From contig JAXMCK010000004.1 in the NCBI GenBank assembly GCA_046349395.1, positions 744,001-808,000 of the forward strand: DNA of 64,000 bases, given 5' to 3'. Under the pieces are notes generated by a model. The model was not told the DNA's origin. It ran no database searches and saw only the letters and a list, made by a program, of their open reading frames with translations. The stretch's first letter is position 1; the number at the start of each line of letters is the position of its first letter. Source of the DNA: JAXMCK01 sp046349395 (lineage in GTDB: Bacteria; Pseudomonadota; Alphaproteobacteria; Geminicoccales; Geminicoccaceae). Shown in pieces: positions 25,970 to 35,613 of the stretch. The translations under genes were made by a program, and so were the position numbers.

Positions 25970-26269
25970 CTAAGGCAACTGCGCCGTTACGACCTCGAAT
26001 CGAACGCGATAATCGATTCGGTCGTATTGATGAATGATAACATCACGAAGTCCGGACATGCCTCGCCAATCGATGGCGGGATGCCGAGCTCGCACCTCAT
26101 CTGGCACTCGCTTTGCTGCCTCACTTATGACCTCTAGTGCCCTCAGCACGGCGTAAAGCGTCTTGCGATCCCCAGAAAACTCGTTGTAGCCCATAGCGCC
26201 CACGAATTCGCAGGCTACACGACAATTCTCAATGATATCCTCAAAATAGTCGAGGACGATGCGTTTCAA
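25970..26269 (-). CDS. hepT: HepT-family HEPN toxin
   Basis: The 99-residue helical protein carries the HEPN RNase motif Rx4HxY as Arg75, His80 and Tyr82 in GLRDVIIHQYDRID. In MntA/HepT systems the toxin is an RNase and the antitoxin AMPylates the Tyr of this motif. A TTG start at 26269 overlaps the antitoxin stop (TTGA), so translation is coupled and the antitoxin comes first. Length fits the family. Confidence 0.85.
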   Translation of the reverse strand: MKRIVLDYFEDIIENCRVACEFVGAMGYNEFSGDRKTLYAVLRALEVISEAAKRVPDEVRARHPAIDWRGMSGLRDVIIHQYDRIDYRVRFEVVTAQLP

Positions 26270-26604
26270 ACCGGCTGGACCTCATCTAGAATTACTTTGC
26301 CGATTCGACGTCGCAGTGAGCCGCGCATGACAAGATCGACCGGCAGACCTAGGCGACGTTCAATCTCGTCTTTGAAGGCGACGAGTTGGAGACCGACCGG
26401 CGCGTCGAAATCGACGAGCAGGTCGACATCGCTGTCCGCTCGTTGCTCATGACGGACCCATGAGCCGAAGACGCCTAGGTAGCTCACGGGCCAGCGCGCC
26501 CGCAGATCGGGCAACATCGCTCGAAGGGCGGCCTTTATCTCGGCGACGTCGGCTGGTCTCATGGTTTCGAAGCTGTGCTTCAAGTCGCCATCATGCAAGG
26601 TCAT
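26266..26604 (-). CDS. mntA: MntA-family minimal nucleotidyltransferase antitoxin
   Basis: The 112-residue protein has the exact MNT motif GSx10DxD: Gly47-Ser48 (FGSWVRHEQ) then Asp59 and Asp61 (SDVDLLVDF). MntA proteins neutralise HepT by AMPylating its active-site Tyr. Start at 26604 (MTLHDG) is preferred; ATG 26562 is the alternative and still keeps the domain. The frame open to 26748 overlaps the uronate dehydrogenase gene and has no domain. With hepT it forms a two-gene TA module. Confidence 0.82.
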   Translation of the reverse strand: MTLHDGDLKHSFETMRPADVAEIKAALRAMLPDLRARWPVSYLGVFGSWVRHEQRADSDVDLLVDFDAPVGLQLVAFKDEIERRLGLPVDLVMRGSLRRRIGKVILDEVQPV

Positions 26605-26626
26605 CGATCGACGAGATAAGGGACCC

Positions 26627-27439
26627 TCACACGATCTTCTCCGGATCCCCTGAGAAGTCCGGGCTGATAAAGGTGCCGCCCTGGAAAAGTTGGTCGAGGT
26701 CGGTGCCGGTGATCCTGGTCTCCACCTCGGCGGCGAAGTCCTCGGCATTGTCCTGGGGCCGAAAGCCGAGGCGATGGGCGTTGGCGTTGTCCCACCAGGA
26801 ACGGGTGTTGGCGGAGACGCCGTAGACGATCTCGTTGCGATAGTCGGCGGTGAGGCCGACCTCGATCAGGTGGCAGAAGTCGCGGTAGCTGAGCCAGGTC
26901 GAGAGCATCCGCGCATCGACGGGCTTCGGGTAGCAGGAACCGATACGCATCGAGAAGCAGTCGATGCCGTGCTTGTTGGCGTAGTAGAGCCCGAGATCCT
27001 CGCCGAATGCCTTGGTGACGCCGTAGCGTGAGTCGGGCTTCGGGGCCGCCGTGTGGTCGAGCCGCTCAGTACGCGGCCAGAAGCCGATCGCGTGGTTGGA
27101 GCTGGCGAAGAGAATCCGGCGGGTACTGGCCTTGCGCGCCGCCTCCCAGATGTTGATGCCGCCGATGATGTTCGAGTGCAGCACCGTCGGCCAGTCCGAC
27201 TCGAGACCCTGCGCCGCGAGATGCACGCAGACGTCGACGCCCTCCATGAGCCGCTCGACGGCGGGTGCCACGGCCATGTCGCAGAGCACGAACTCGTCGC
27301 CCGCGAACTCCGGCGGGGCCGGCACATAGTCCGCCAGCCGCAGGGCGCTCACACGTCCGCGCAGATGCGCCGTGAGCACCCTGCCGAGCGCTCCCGAGGC
27401 ACCTGTGACGAGCACGCGGCCGACCTTGTCCAGTTCCAT
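26627..27439 (-). CDS. udh: NAD-dependent uronate dehydrogenase-like protein
   Basis: The 270-residue extended SDR has GASGALG at 13-19 and Tyr139/Lys143 (RYGVTK). The sequence FASSNHAIGFWPR near residue 111 resembles the SSNHxIGFY signature of bacterial uronate dehydrogenases, which oxidise galacturonate or glucuronate to aldarolactones. The ATG at 27439 has GGGAGG about 7 bases upstream. No uronate transporter or aldarate genes are adjacent, so substrate specificity is family-based. A general sugar epimerase is the alternative. Confidence 0.75.
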   Translation of the reverse strand: MELDKVGRVLVTGASGALGRVLTAHLRGRVSALRLADYVPAPPEFAGDEFVLCDMAVAPAVERLMEGVDVCVHLAAQGLESDWPTVLHSNIIGGINIWEAARKASTRRILFASSNHAIGFWPRTERLDHTAAPKPDSRYGVTKAFGEDLGLYYANKHGIDCFSMRIGSCYPKPVDARMLSTWLSYRDFCHLIEVGLTADYRNEIVYGVSANTRSWWDNANAHRLGFRPQDNAEDFAAEVETRITGTDLDQLFQGGTFISPDFSGDPEKIV

Positions 27440-27568
27440 GCGCCACCTCCCTGACCAGGGTGCAGAGGCTAGCCCGAAGACCGCGGGCGGTCACGCCGCC
27501 TTGACTTCGGAGGGCCCGGAACCCTAGCTGCTGCGCCTGGACGCCCGGCCGGGCCGCGGGGGATTTCG

Positions 27569-28129
27569 ATGGCGATCGACGAGACGAAAGTGCGCGAGGC
27601 GGTCGCGGTATTCGACGACGTCACCTCGCTCGAGGCGGCGGTGAAGGAGCTGCGCACCGCCGGCTTCGTCGAGGGCTCGATCAGCCTTCTGGCCGGTCAC
27701 AGCGCCGTCGAGAAGAAGCTCGGCCGCATGTACAAGCGGGTCGAGGATCTCGAGGACGACCCGAAGGCGCCGCGCACCGCCTATGTCAGTCTCGAGAAGA
27801 TCGGCGCCCGCGAAGATCGCGTCGTCAGCTCGCTGACGGTGCTGCCGACCATCCTCGCCGCCGGCACCGTGGTCGCCTCGGCCGGTGCCGTGGCCGCGGC
27901 CATCGTCGGCACCGCCGTCGGCGGTGCGCTGATCGGCACGGTGCTCGCCCACTTCATGGACAAGCGCCACGCCGACTGGCTGCAGGAGCAGCTCGACCGC
28001 GGCGGCATCCTGCTCTGGGTCCGCACGCCGACCGAGGACGACGAGCGCGCCGCGATCAAGATCCTGACCGAGTACTCGACGCACGACGTCCACATCCACG
28101 AGATCCCGGCCCCCGCCGACGAGGCGTGA
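27569..28129 (+). CDS. Membrane-associated stress-type protein with a glycine-zipper segment
   Basis: The 186-residue protein starts with an alpha/beta domain (VAVFDDVTSLEAAVKELRTAGF) like the general-stress 17M/DUF1269 group. Residues about 90-130 form an Ala/Gly-rich membrane segment (VASAGAVAAAIVGTAVGGAL) of glycine-zipper type. The C-terminal part repeats an alpha/beta theme (GGILLWVRTPTEDDERAAIKIL). Function is unknown; proteins of this shape occur as stress-induced membrane proteins. It converges with glpK, leaving 9 bases between stops. Confidence 0.65.
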   Translation: MAIDETKVREAVAVFDDVTSLEAAVKELRTAGFVEGSISLLAGHSAVEKKLGRMYKRVEDLEDDPKAPRTAYVSLEKIGAREDRVVSSLTVLPTILAAGTVVASAGAVAAAIVGTAVGGALIGTVLAHFMDKRHADWLQEQLDRGGILLWVRTPTEDDERAAIKILTEYSTHDVHIHEIPAPADEA

Positions 28130-28138
28130 GCCGCCGCG

Positions 28139-29644
<1,506 letters not shown>

Positions 29645-29720
29645 GGCTTGCCTCCCTCGTTCTTGCGCGCCGGAGCCTAGCCGATGCGACGGGCCGGGAC
29701 GAGCCCGGCCCGCCCTCGGG

Positions 29721-30872
29721 TCACACCTTCATCAGCGCGTCGAGCTTGGCGACGATGCCGTCCAGCACCGGCTTCAAGAGGTCGCTGACACCCGGGATGC
29801 CGATCGCCTTGTCGATCGCCCCCTGAATCGCCGGCATCGCCGCCGCGACGAGCCCCGCCAGCGCGGACTTGCCGGCCGCCGGCAATTGCGCCGCCGCGGT
29901 CGACATCTGGTCGACCTGGGTCGCGGCGTCGTTGAGCTTCGGCAGGGCCGCCTGGGCGCTCGCCGCATCGGTCACCGAGCCGAGCGAGCCTGTGACCGAC
30001 TCCACCAGCGACTTCAGCTGGCTGCCGAGATCGACGCCGCCGACGGTGAGATTGGCTGCGGCCGGTGCCGCCGTCGTCGCCGCCGGGGCGGGAGCGGTCT
30101 GCACGGCGGGTTCCTGGCGGCTGCCGCCCAGATAGTTCCACCCCAGCAGGGCGGCCACCACCGCGACGGCGATGTAGATCCACTTGCCCATGCCCGAGAC
30201 GCGGTTCGGCTGGGGCGGAGGCGGCGGTGGCGGCATCGGTGCCCGCGGGGCCGCCGTCTGGGCCTTGGCCGCGAACTGGTGCGGTGCGCTGGCGACGGCG
30301 GCCTTCGGCGGGCCCAAGCTGTCGAGCAGGCCCGTGCCCTGCAGCAGGTCGCCGAAGCCCTTGGGCATCGCGGCCGCAATATTGTCCTTCTGCCCGGCCA
30401 GAAGCTGCGTCAGGCCGCCGGCATTGAGGCCGCCCGCGGATACCTGCTTGCCGATCACGCTCATGATCAGCGGACCTGCCAAGCCTAGCAGCGACTTCGC
30501 GGTGCCGTCGCCGAGGCCGGCGAACTTGGCCACCGCCGCGATGAGTGCCGTCGCGGTCCCGCCGCCCAGCAGGCTGGAGATCAGGCCGGAACCCTGCTCG
30601 ACCAGCTGGCCCTGCCCGCTGCCGCCGAGGATCGAGCCCAGGTTCGAGAGCAGGTCGGGTGCCTGCTGCTGCTGCCGGTTGACGGCCTCGATCAGCCGGT
30701 CGCCGCCGCCGGGCTTCGCCGCTTCACCGGTGAGGCCGGCGAGCAGCCCCGGGATCAGGGCCGCCAGGCCACCCTGCGCGCTGTCCTTGTTGACGCCGAA
30801 TCCGCCGGCGATCTTGCCGATCATGTCCGGCGTGAGCTGATCCATGATCAGCTTGACGAGATTTACGGACAT
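29721..30872 (-). CDS. DUF937 (YidB-like) protein with Pro-rich linker and C-terminal domain
   Basis: The 383-residue protein has an N-terminal DUF937 domain (MSVNLVKLIMDQLTPDMIGK; Gly/Leu-rich repeats such as LLSNLGSILGG), a proline run near residue 215, one transmembrane helix (WIYIAVAVVAALLGWNYL, about 230-248), an Ala/Pro linker and a C-terminal helical domain (LTVGGVDLGSQLKSLVESV onward). The ATG at 30872 is preferred over 30908 because a GGGGGG ribosome site precedes it. The topology suggests a cytosolic DUF937 part and a periplasmic tail. Function is unknown. Confidence 0.72.
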   Translation of the reverse strand: MSVNLVKLIMDQLTPDMIGKIAGGFGVNKDSAQGGLAALIPGLLAGLTGEAAKPGGGDRLIEAVNRQQQQAPDLLSNLGSILGGSGQGQLVEQGSGLISSLLGGGTATALIAAVAKFAGLGDGTAKSLLGLAGPLIMSVIGKQVSAGGLNAGGLTQLLAGQKDNIAAAMPKGFGDLLQGTGLLDSLGPPKAAVASAPHQFAAKAQTAAPRAPMPPPPPPPQPNRVSGMGKWIYIAVAVVAALLGWNYLGGSRQEPAVQTAPAPAATTAAPAAANLTVGGVDLGSQLKSLVESVTGSLGSVTDAASAQAALPKLNDAATQVDQMSTAAAQLPAAGKSALAGLVAAAMPAIQGAIDKAIGIPGVSDLLKPVLDGIVAKLDALMKV

Positions 30873-31009
30873 CGAATGTGCCCCCCATTGGATGGACGCT
30901 ACGTCCATGCCATTCTCTTATGTCGCGGTCCCTAGACCGGCAAGTGACGGTATCTAGGGGTCGCGCAGGCCCCTCGCCTCGGCCGGCACCGTCGGCTAAG
31001 CCTCCTGAC

Positions 31010-33736
31010 ATGAGCGAGCCAGCCAAGAAGCGCCTCGTCCTGGTCGACGGGTCGGGTTACATCTTCCGGGCGTTCTTCGCCCTGCCGCCGATGACGCGCG
31101 CGGACGGAACGCCCGTGAACGCCGTGTTCGGCTTCTCGAACATGCTGTTCAAGCTGATGCAGGACCGGCCGAACGACGACCTCGTCGTCGTCTTCGATGC
31201 CGGGCGCACCAGCTTCAGGAACGATCTCTACGACCAGTACAAGGCCAACCGCGACGAGGCGCCGAACGAGCTGATCCCGCAGTTCGCTCTCGTCCGCGAG
31301 GCCGCCCGCGCCTTCGGCCTGCCCGCCGTCGAGCTCGACGGCTACGAAGCCGACGACCTCATCGCCTCCTACGCCCGCTCGGCACGGGAAGCCGGCGAGG
31401 AGGTGCTGATCGTCTCCTCCGACAAGGACCTGATGCAGCTCGTCGCTTCCGGTGTGGAGATGTGGGACCCGATGAAGCAGAAGCCCATCGGGCCCGCCGA
31501 GGTAGTCGAGAAGTTCGGCGTGAAGCCGGAGCTGGTCCGTGACGCTCTGGCCCTGATCGGCGACACGTCCGACAACGTCCCGGGTGTCCCCGGCATCGGC
31601 CCGAAGAACGCAGCCCAGTTGATCGAGGAGTTCGGTTCGCTCGAAGGCATCCTCGCCAATCTCGACAAGATCAAGCAGCCAAAAAGGCGCGAGACCCTGC
31701 AGCAGAACGCCGACATCGCGCGCCTCAGTTACCGCCTCGTCTGCCTCGACGACCGGGCGCCGCAGCCGGTGCCGTTGAGCGAGGTCGCCCGCACCGCTCC
31801 TGACCCCGCGACCCTCCTCGCCTTCCTGCAGGCGAACGGCTTCAAGTCGTTGGCGGCCCGCATCGAGACGGTGGCGGCCGCCGCCGAGGTCCACCGTGCC
31901 GAGCGCACCGAGAAGGGCCAGCAGCGCTCGATCACCGTCACCTCGCTCGACGAGTTGGACCGCATCCTCGCCCGCGCCACGGCCGGCGGCATCCTCGCCA
32001 TCGATGCGGAGACGACCTCGCTCGACATCTGGCGGGCGAAGCTCGTCGGCGTGTGCCTTTCCGTCGAGGAGGGCGAAGGCTTCTACGTGCCCCTCGCCCA
32101 TGTCGACGAGTTCGGCCAGCGCCACCCCGGCCAGCTGGATCTCTCGACCGTCGTCGAGCGCCTGCGCCCGGTGCTGGCCGATCCCGCGGTGCTCAAGGTC
32201 GGCCACAACATCAAGTACGACGCCGGCGTGCTGGCCCATTACGGGCTCGTCGTGACGCCGATCGACGACACGATGCTGATCTCCTACGTGCTCAACGGTG
32301 CGAGTCACGGGCACGGCATGGACGAGCTGGCCCAGCGCTATCTCGACCACGACTGCATCACCTACGAAAGCGTGTGCGGAAAGGGTGCGGCCCAGATCGG
32401 CTTCGCCCAGGTCCCGATCGACAAGGCCACGGCCTATGCCGCCGAGGACGCCGAGGTGACGCTGCGCCTGTGGCGGAACCTGCGCCCGCGCCTGCTCGAG
32501 CAGCGCATGATGTCGGTCTACGAGAGCCTCGACCGCCCGCTCTCGCCCATCGTCACCGAGATGGAGCGGCACGGCATCAGGGTCGACGCGCACCTGCTGC
32601 GCCGGCTCTCGGCCGAGTTCACCCAGCGCATGGCCGGCCTCGAGGCCGAGGCCTACAAGCTCGCCGGCCGCAGCTTCAACATCGGCTCGCCGAAGCAGCT
32701 GGGCGAGGTGCTGTTCGACGAGCTGAACCTCGGCGGGGCGGGGCGCAAGACCAAGACCGGGGCCTATGCCACCGGCGCGGACGTGCTAGAGGAGCTTGCC
32801 CTCCAGGGCCACGACCTGCCCCGCGTCATCCTCGACTGGCGCCAGCTGCAGAAGCTGACCCGCACCTACACCGACACGCTGGTCGAGCAGGTCAATCCGG
32901 ACACCGGCCGCGTCCACACCTGCTACAGCCTCGCCGCCACCTCGACCGGCCGCCTCTCCTCCAACGAGCCGAACCTGCAGAACATCCCGATCCGCACCGA
33001 GGAAGGCCGCAAGATCCGCGAGGCCTTCGTGCCGGAGGAGGGCCACCTCCTGGTCTCCGCCGACTACTCGCAGATCGAGCTGCGCATCCTGGCCGATATC
33101 GCCGACATCGCCCCGCTGAAGGAAGCCTTCGCCAAGGACATCGACATCCACGCCGTCACGGCCTCGCAGATGTTCGGCGTCCCCGTCGAGCAGGTCGGCT
33201 CGGACCTCCGCCGCTCGGCCAAGACGATCAATTACGGCATCGTCTACGGCATCGGTGCCTTCGGTCTCGCCCAGCGTCTCGGGATCCCGCAGGCCCAAGC
33301 GAAAGCTTACATCGACAGCTATTTCGAGCAGTATCCCGGCATCCGCGCCTACATGGACAAGGCCAAGGCCGAGGCCCGCGAGAAGGGCTGGGTCGCCACG
33401 CTCTACGGCCGCCGCTGCTACGTGCCCGAGATCAACGTGAAGATCCCCTCACGCCGCGCCTACGCCGAGCGCGCCGCGATCAACGCCCCCATCCAGGGCA
33501 CGGCCGCCGACATCATGAAGCGCGCCATGATCCGCACCTGGCGCGACCTGAAGCGCCAGCTTCCCGAGGTGCGTATGCTCCTCCAGGTCCACGACGAGCT
33601 GGTCTTCGAGGTCCCCGAGAAGCAGGTCGAGGACGCCCAGGCGGTCGTGAAGCAGACGATGGAGCGCGCGGCGGCGATGTCGGTGCCGCTGGTGGTCGAG
33701 GTGGGCCACGGGGCCAGCTGGGAGAAGGCGCACTAG
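31010..33736 (+). CDS. polA: DNA polymerase I
   Basis: The 908-residue protein has three domains in order: 5'-3' exonuclease (RLVLVDGSGYIFRAFFALPP; YEADDLIAS; SDKDLMQLV; residues 1-290), 3'-5' exonuclease (AIDAETTSLD near 330, HNIKYD near 401, AEDAEVTLRLW near 478, so the proofreading acidic residues are kept), and polymerase (SADYSQIELRILA near 683, KTINYGIVYG near 737, VHDELVFEV near 860). It fills gaps and removes primers in replication and repair. The ATG at 31010 begins the conserved sequence; the frame open from 30878 is not conserved-looking. It is divergent from the DUF937 gene. Confidence 0.97.
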   Translation: MSEPAKKRLVLVDGSGYIFRAFFALPPMTRADGTPVNAVFGFSNMLFKLMQDRPNDDLVVVFDAGRTSFRNDLYDQYKANRDEAPNELIPQFALVREAARAFGLPAVELDGYEADDLIASYARSAREAGEEVLIVSSDKDLMQLVASGVEMWDPMKQKPIGPAEVVEKFGVKPELVRDALALIGDTSDNVPGVPGIGPKNAAQLIEEFGSLEGILANLDKIKQPKRRETLQQNADIARLSYRLVCLDDRAPQPVPLSEVARTAPDPATLLAFLQANGFKSLAARIETVAAAAEVHRAERTEKGQQRSITVTSLDELDRILARATAGGILAIDAETTSLDIWRAKLVGVCLSVEEGEGFYVPLAHVDEFGQRHPGQLDLSTVVERLRPVLADPAVLKVGHNIKYDAGVLAHYGLVVTPIDDTMLISYVLNGASHGHGMDELAQRYLDHDCITYESVCGKGAAQIGFAQVPIDKATAYAAEDAEVTLRLWRNLRPRLLEQRMMSVYESLDRPLSPIVTEMERHGIRVDAHLLRRLSAEFTQRMAGLEAEAYKLAGRSFNIGSPKQLGEVLFDELNLGGAGRKTKTGAYATGADVLEELALQGHDLPRVILDWRQLQKLTRTYTDTLVEQVNPDTGRVHTCYSLAATSTGRLSSNEPNLQNIPIRTEEGRKIREAFVPEEGHLLVSADYSQIELRILADIADIAPLKEAFAKDIDIHAVTASQMFGVPVEQVGSDLRRSAKTINYGIVYGIGAFGLAQRLGIPQAQAKAYIDSYFEQYPGIRAYMDKAKAEAREKGWVATLYGRRCYVPEINVKIPSRRAYAERAAINAPIQGTAADIMKRAMIRTWRDLKRQLPEVRMLLQVHDELVFEVPEKQVEDAQAVVKQTMERAAAMSVPLVVEVGHGASWEKAH

Positions 33737-33753
33737 CATCGCGGGATCGGGCT

Positions 33754-33793
33754 GTACGCTTGACGTCACGCGTACGAGTACCTATACTGTTGC
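33754..33793 (+). promoter_or_regulatory. higBA promoter with overlapping palindromic operator
   Basis: TTGACG (33760-33765) and TATACT (33783-33788) are 17 bases apart, a near-consensus sigma-70 promoter. The -35 box sits inside a 22-base palindrome at 33754-33775 (GTACGC-N10-GCGTAC, with TGACGTCA at its centre; 20 of 22 positions symmetric). HigA-type antitoxins bind such palindromes, so this is the likely autorepression site. The -10 ends only 5 bases before the higB ATG. Confidence 0.75.
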
Positions 33794-34078
33794 ATGATCC
33801 GAGGGTTTCGGAACCGCAGAACTGAAAAGTTCGCCGACGGGGAACATGTCCCGCAGTTCGAGCCGTTTCGGCGGCAAGCGGAGAAACGCCTTCGGCTACT
33901 CGAAGCAGCGACGACACTCGATGACTTGGCACAGCTGCCGAGCAACCGACTGGAAGGATTGAAAGGCGACCGAAGGGGTCAGTTCAGTATCCGGATCAAT
34001 CGGCAATGGCGCATTTGCTTCACGTGGGCCGCAGGGGCGGATGGTCCAAGTGATGTCGAGATCACGGATTACCATTGA
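33794..34078 (+). CDS. higB: HigB toxin (RelE/ParE-fold mRNA interferase)
   Basis: The 94-residue protein is a HigB-type plasmid-maintenance killer: FRNRRTEKFADGE at the start, RRQAEKRLRLLEAATTLDDLAQLPSNRLEGLKGDRRGQFSIRIN in pieces through the middle, and WRICFTW...VEITDYH at the end. HigB cleaves mRNA at the ribosome. No ribosome site precedes the ATG and the predicted transcription start falls on or next to it, so the mRNA may be leaderless. It is followed 8 bases later by higA, the usual toxin-first order for hig modules. Confidence 0.92.
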   Translation: MIRGFRNRRTEKFADGEHVPQFEPFRRQAEKRLRLLEAATTLDDLAQLPSNRLEGLKGDRRGQFSIRINRQWRICFTWAAGADGPSDVEITDYH

Positions 34079-34086
34079 GGCACGTC

Positions 34087-34383
34087 ATGGCACGCACCCC
34101 GATCCACCCCGGCGAAATTCTGAAGGACGAACTCGACGAGATCGGCATCAGCGCCGCCGAACTGGCGCGGCAGATCGAGGTGCCGGCGAATCGGATCAGC
34201 CAGATCCTCGCCGGCCGCCGCGCCGTCACCGCCGATACGGCACTGCGCCTCGGCCGCTGGCTCGGCACCTCGGCCGAGATGTGGATGAACCTGCAGAAGA
34301 CCTATGAGCTGGACCTCGCCCGCCAGCAGGTCGGCGCGTCCATCGATCGGCTGCCGACGCGGGTTTCTGCTTCGTCGCTCTGA
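34087..34383 (+). CDS. higA: HigA antitoxin (XRE-family regulator)
   Basis: The 98-residue protein begins with the HigA hallmark TPIHPGEILKDELDEIG, continues into a Cro/CI helix-turn-helix (ISAAELARQIEVPANRISQILAGRRAVTADTALRLGRWLG) and has the family tail WMNLQKTYELDLARQ. It neutralises HigB and probably represses the operon through the palindrome at 33754. ATG 34087, with GAGG six bases upstream, is used instead of the in-frame TTG at 34075. Confidence 0.93.
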   Translation: MARTPIHPGEILKDELDEIGISAAELARQIEVPANRISQILAGRRAVTADTALRLGRWLGTSAEMWMNLQKTYELDLARQQVGASIDRLPTRVSASSL

Positions 34384-34396
34384 CTTGGACACGCGC

Positions 34397-34687
34397 TCAA
34401 AGCGGAACCACCTCCTGCAGCACCCGCTCGCGGAGTGCGGGCCGAAGGCCGGCTTCGGTCACGACGTCGACCGACACCCCGAGTTCCACTTCGATATCGG
34501 CGAGGAAAGCACCGAGGTCGATGAGGCTCCGGCCCGGCTCCAGATCGACGAGCAGATCGAGATCACTCGCTTGGTCCGCATCGCCACGTGCCACTGATCC
34601 GAAGACGCCGATGTTTCGCGCACCATGCCGAGCCGCCAAGTCCAGCAGGCGGCTCCGCTTGCTCCTGATAGCCGACAAGGTCACCAT
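34397..34687 (-). CDS. Orphan MNT-type nucleotidyltransferase
   Basis: The 96-residue protein has the MNT motif GSx10DxD (Gly30-Ser31 in VFGSVARGD; Asp42 and Asp44 in SDLDLLVDL). It resembles MntA antitoxins, but no HepT/HEPN partner adjoins it on either side. The gene converges with higA, 13 bases away. It may be the surviving half of a TA pair or act on an unlinked HEPN protein. A decayed relative lies at 36560-36696. Confidence 0.8.
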   Translation of the reverse strand: MVTLSAIRSKRSRLLDLAARHGARNIGVFGSVARGDADQASDLDLLVDLEPGRSLIDLGAFLADIEVELGVSVDVVTEAGLRPALRERVLQEVVPL

Positions 34688-34847
34688 CGATCGTCATCCG
34701 ACTGTTCGATTCGAGGTGGTGCAGCACGTCCGTCACCAGTGCACTATAGGGAGTGTGTGCCGGTCCGTCTCTGCCAAGCGCACCGTCGCCCGGTGGACGC
34801 TCGCAAGTGACGACTCGATAGGAGAGGCGGAAGTTTACAACCCAGCC

Positions 34848-35100
34848 TTGAGACACGCCTCGGCACGCAGCCCGATCCACCCTGGCGAGATCCTGAAGAA
34901 CGGGTGCGATGAGGTCGGCCTCAGCGCCGCCGAAGGGCGCGATAGATCCAGGTGCCGGCGAACCGGATCAGTCGAATCCTCGGCGGCCGCCGCGCTGTCG
35001 CTGCGGATACGCCACTGCGCCTCGGCCGCTGGTTCGGCACCTCGACCGAGCTTTGGATGAACCTGCACCAGACCTGCGGACTGGACCTCGCCCGCCCGTG
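34848..35100 (+). pseudogene. Decayed second copy of higA
   Basis: The sequence repeats higA almost base for base in places. The start reads RHASARSPIHPGEILK, then GLSAAE. A frameshift follows, but the DNA still shows the helix-turn-helix and tail segments in another frame (cctcggccgctgg, ttggatgaacctgca). There is no matching higB upstream. It is a non-functional duplicate, probably from a tandem or older hig module. Confidence 0.75.
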
Positions 35101-35613
35101 ATCGGGTGCTTCCATCGAGCGCCGGCCGGCCCGGCCTCACGGCCCGGCGCGGCGAACGCCTCGTCCGCTGCCGACACCCCTTGGTGCCCGGCAATCTTTT
35201 CGGACACCACCCTATCGGGCCGCTCGTCGGTGGGCCGCCGCCGCTTGCCTAGGTCGCGGAGGCCGGGCGGCACCTGCCGCAGGGCCATCGCGAGGTCGAA
35301 CAGGAACCGGTCGTGCTCAGTCATCGTGTCAGGATAGGCCAGGGAACAAAAAAGGCAGTATTTGTGAGCCATATTAGCTCTTCCGTATGTTTAATTCGGC
35401 CTTAGCCTCAGGATTTCGTACCGTAATCTGTGCGGATTTACGGTCGAGCTTGAGTTGCTACTGTTCAACCGCACTTGTTGACGACGCCGATATTGCAAAG
35501 ATTACGGCCAACGCTTCGCAAGCCCCCTACCCGAGGCTGAGTCCGCGTGTTAACTTCTGCCATCAGGCTCGACATTCGCGCCAGGCCTGAACAAAGATGG
35601 GGAGTTGGGGAAC
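35101..35613. other. Gene-poor stretch upstream of the DUF642-like gene
   Basis: No gene is supported in these 513 bases. The part from about 35340 is distinctly AT-richer than the genome. It holds an inverted repeat ACCGTAA-N11-TTACGGT (35420-35444) and a further ATTACGG at 35501-35507, possibly operator sites for the gene at 35614. A short minus-strand frame starting at 35324 (MTEHDRFLFDLAMAL) could be a relic of a gene. Confidence 0.4.

Noticed and set aside
25970..26604. Reading the HEPN/MNT pair as an antiviral defence island
   Set aside because: Only a standard two-gene HepT/MntA module is present; adjacent genes are metabolic.
35387..35590. A 67-codon plus-strand frame upstream of the DUF642-like gene
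   Set aside because: No ribosome site, signal or motif. It covers the AT-rich inverted-repeat region, which looks regulatory.
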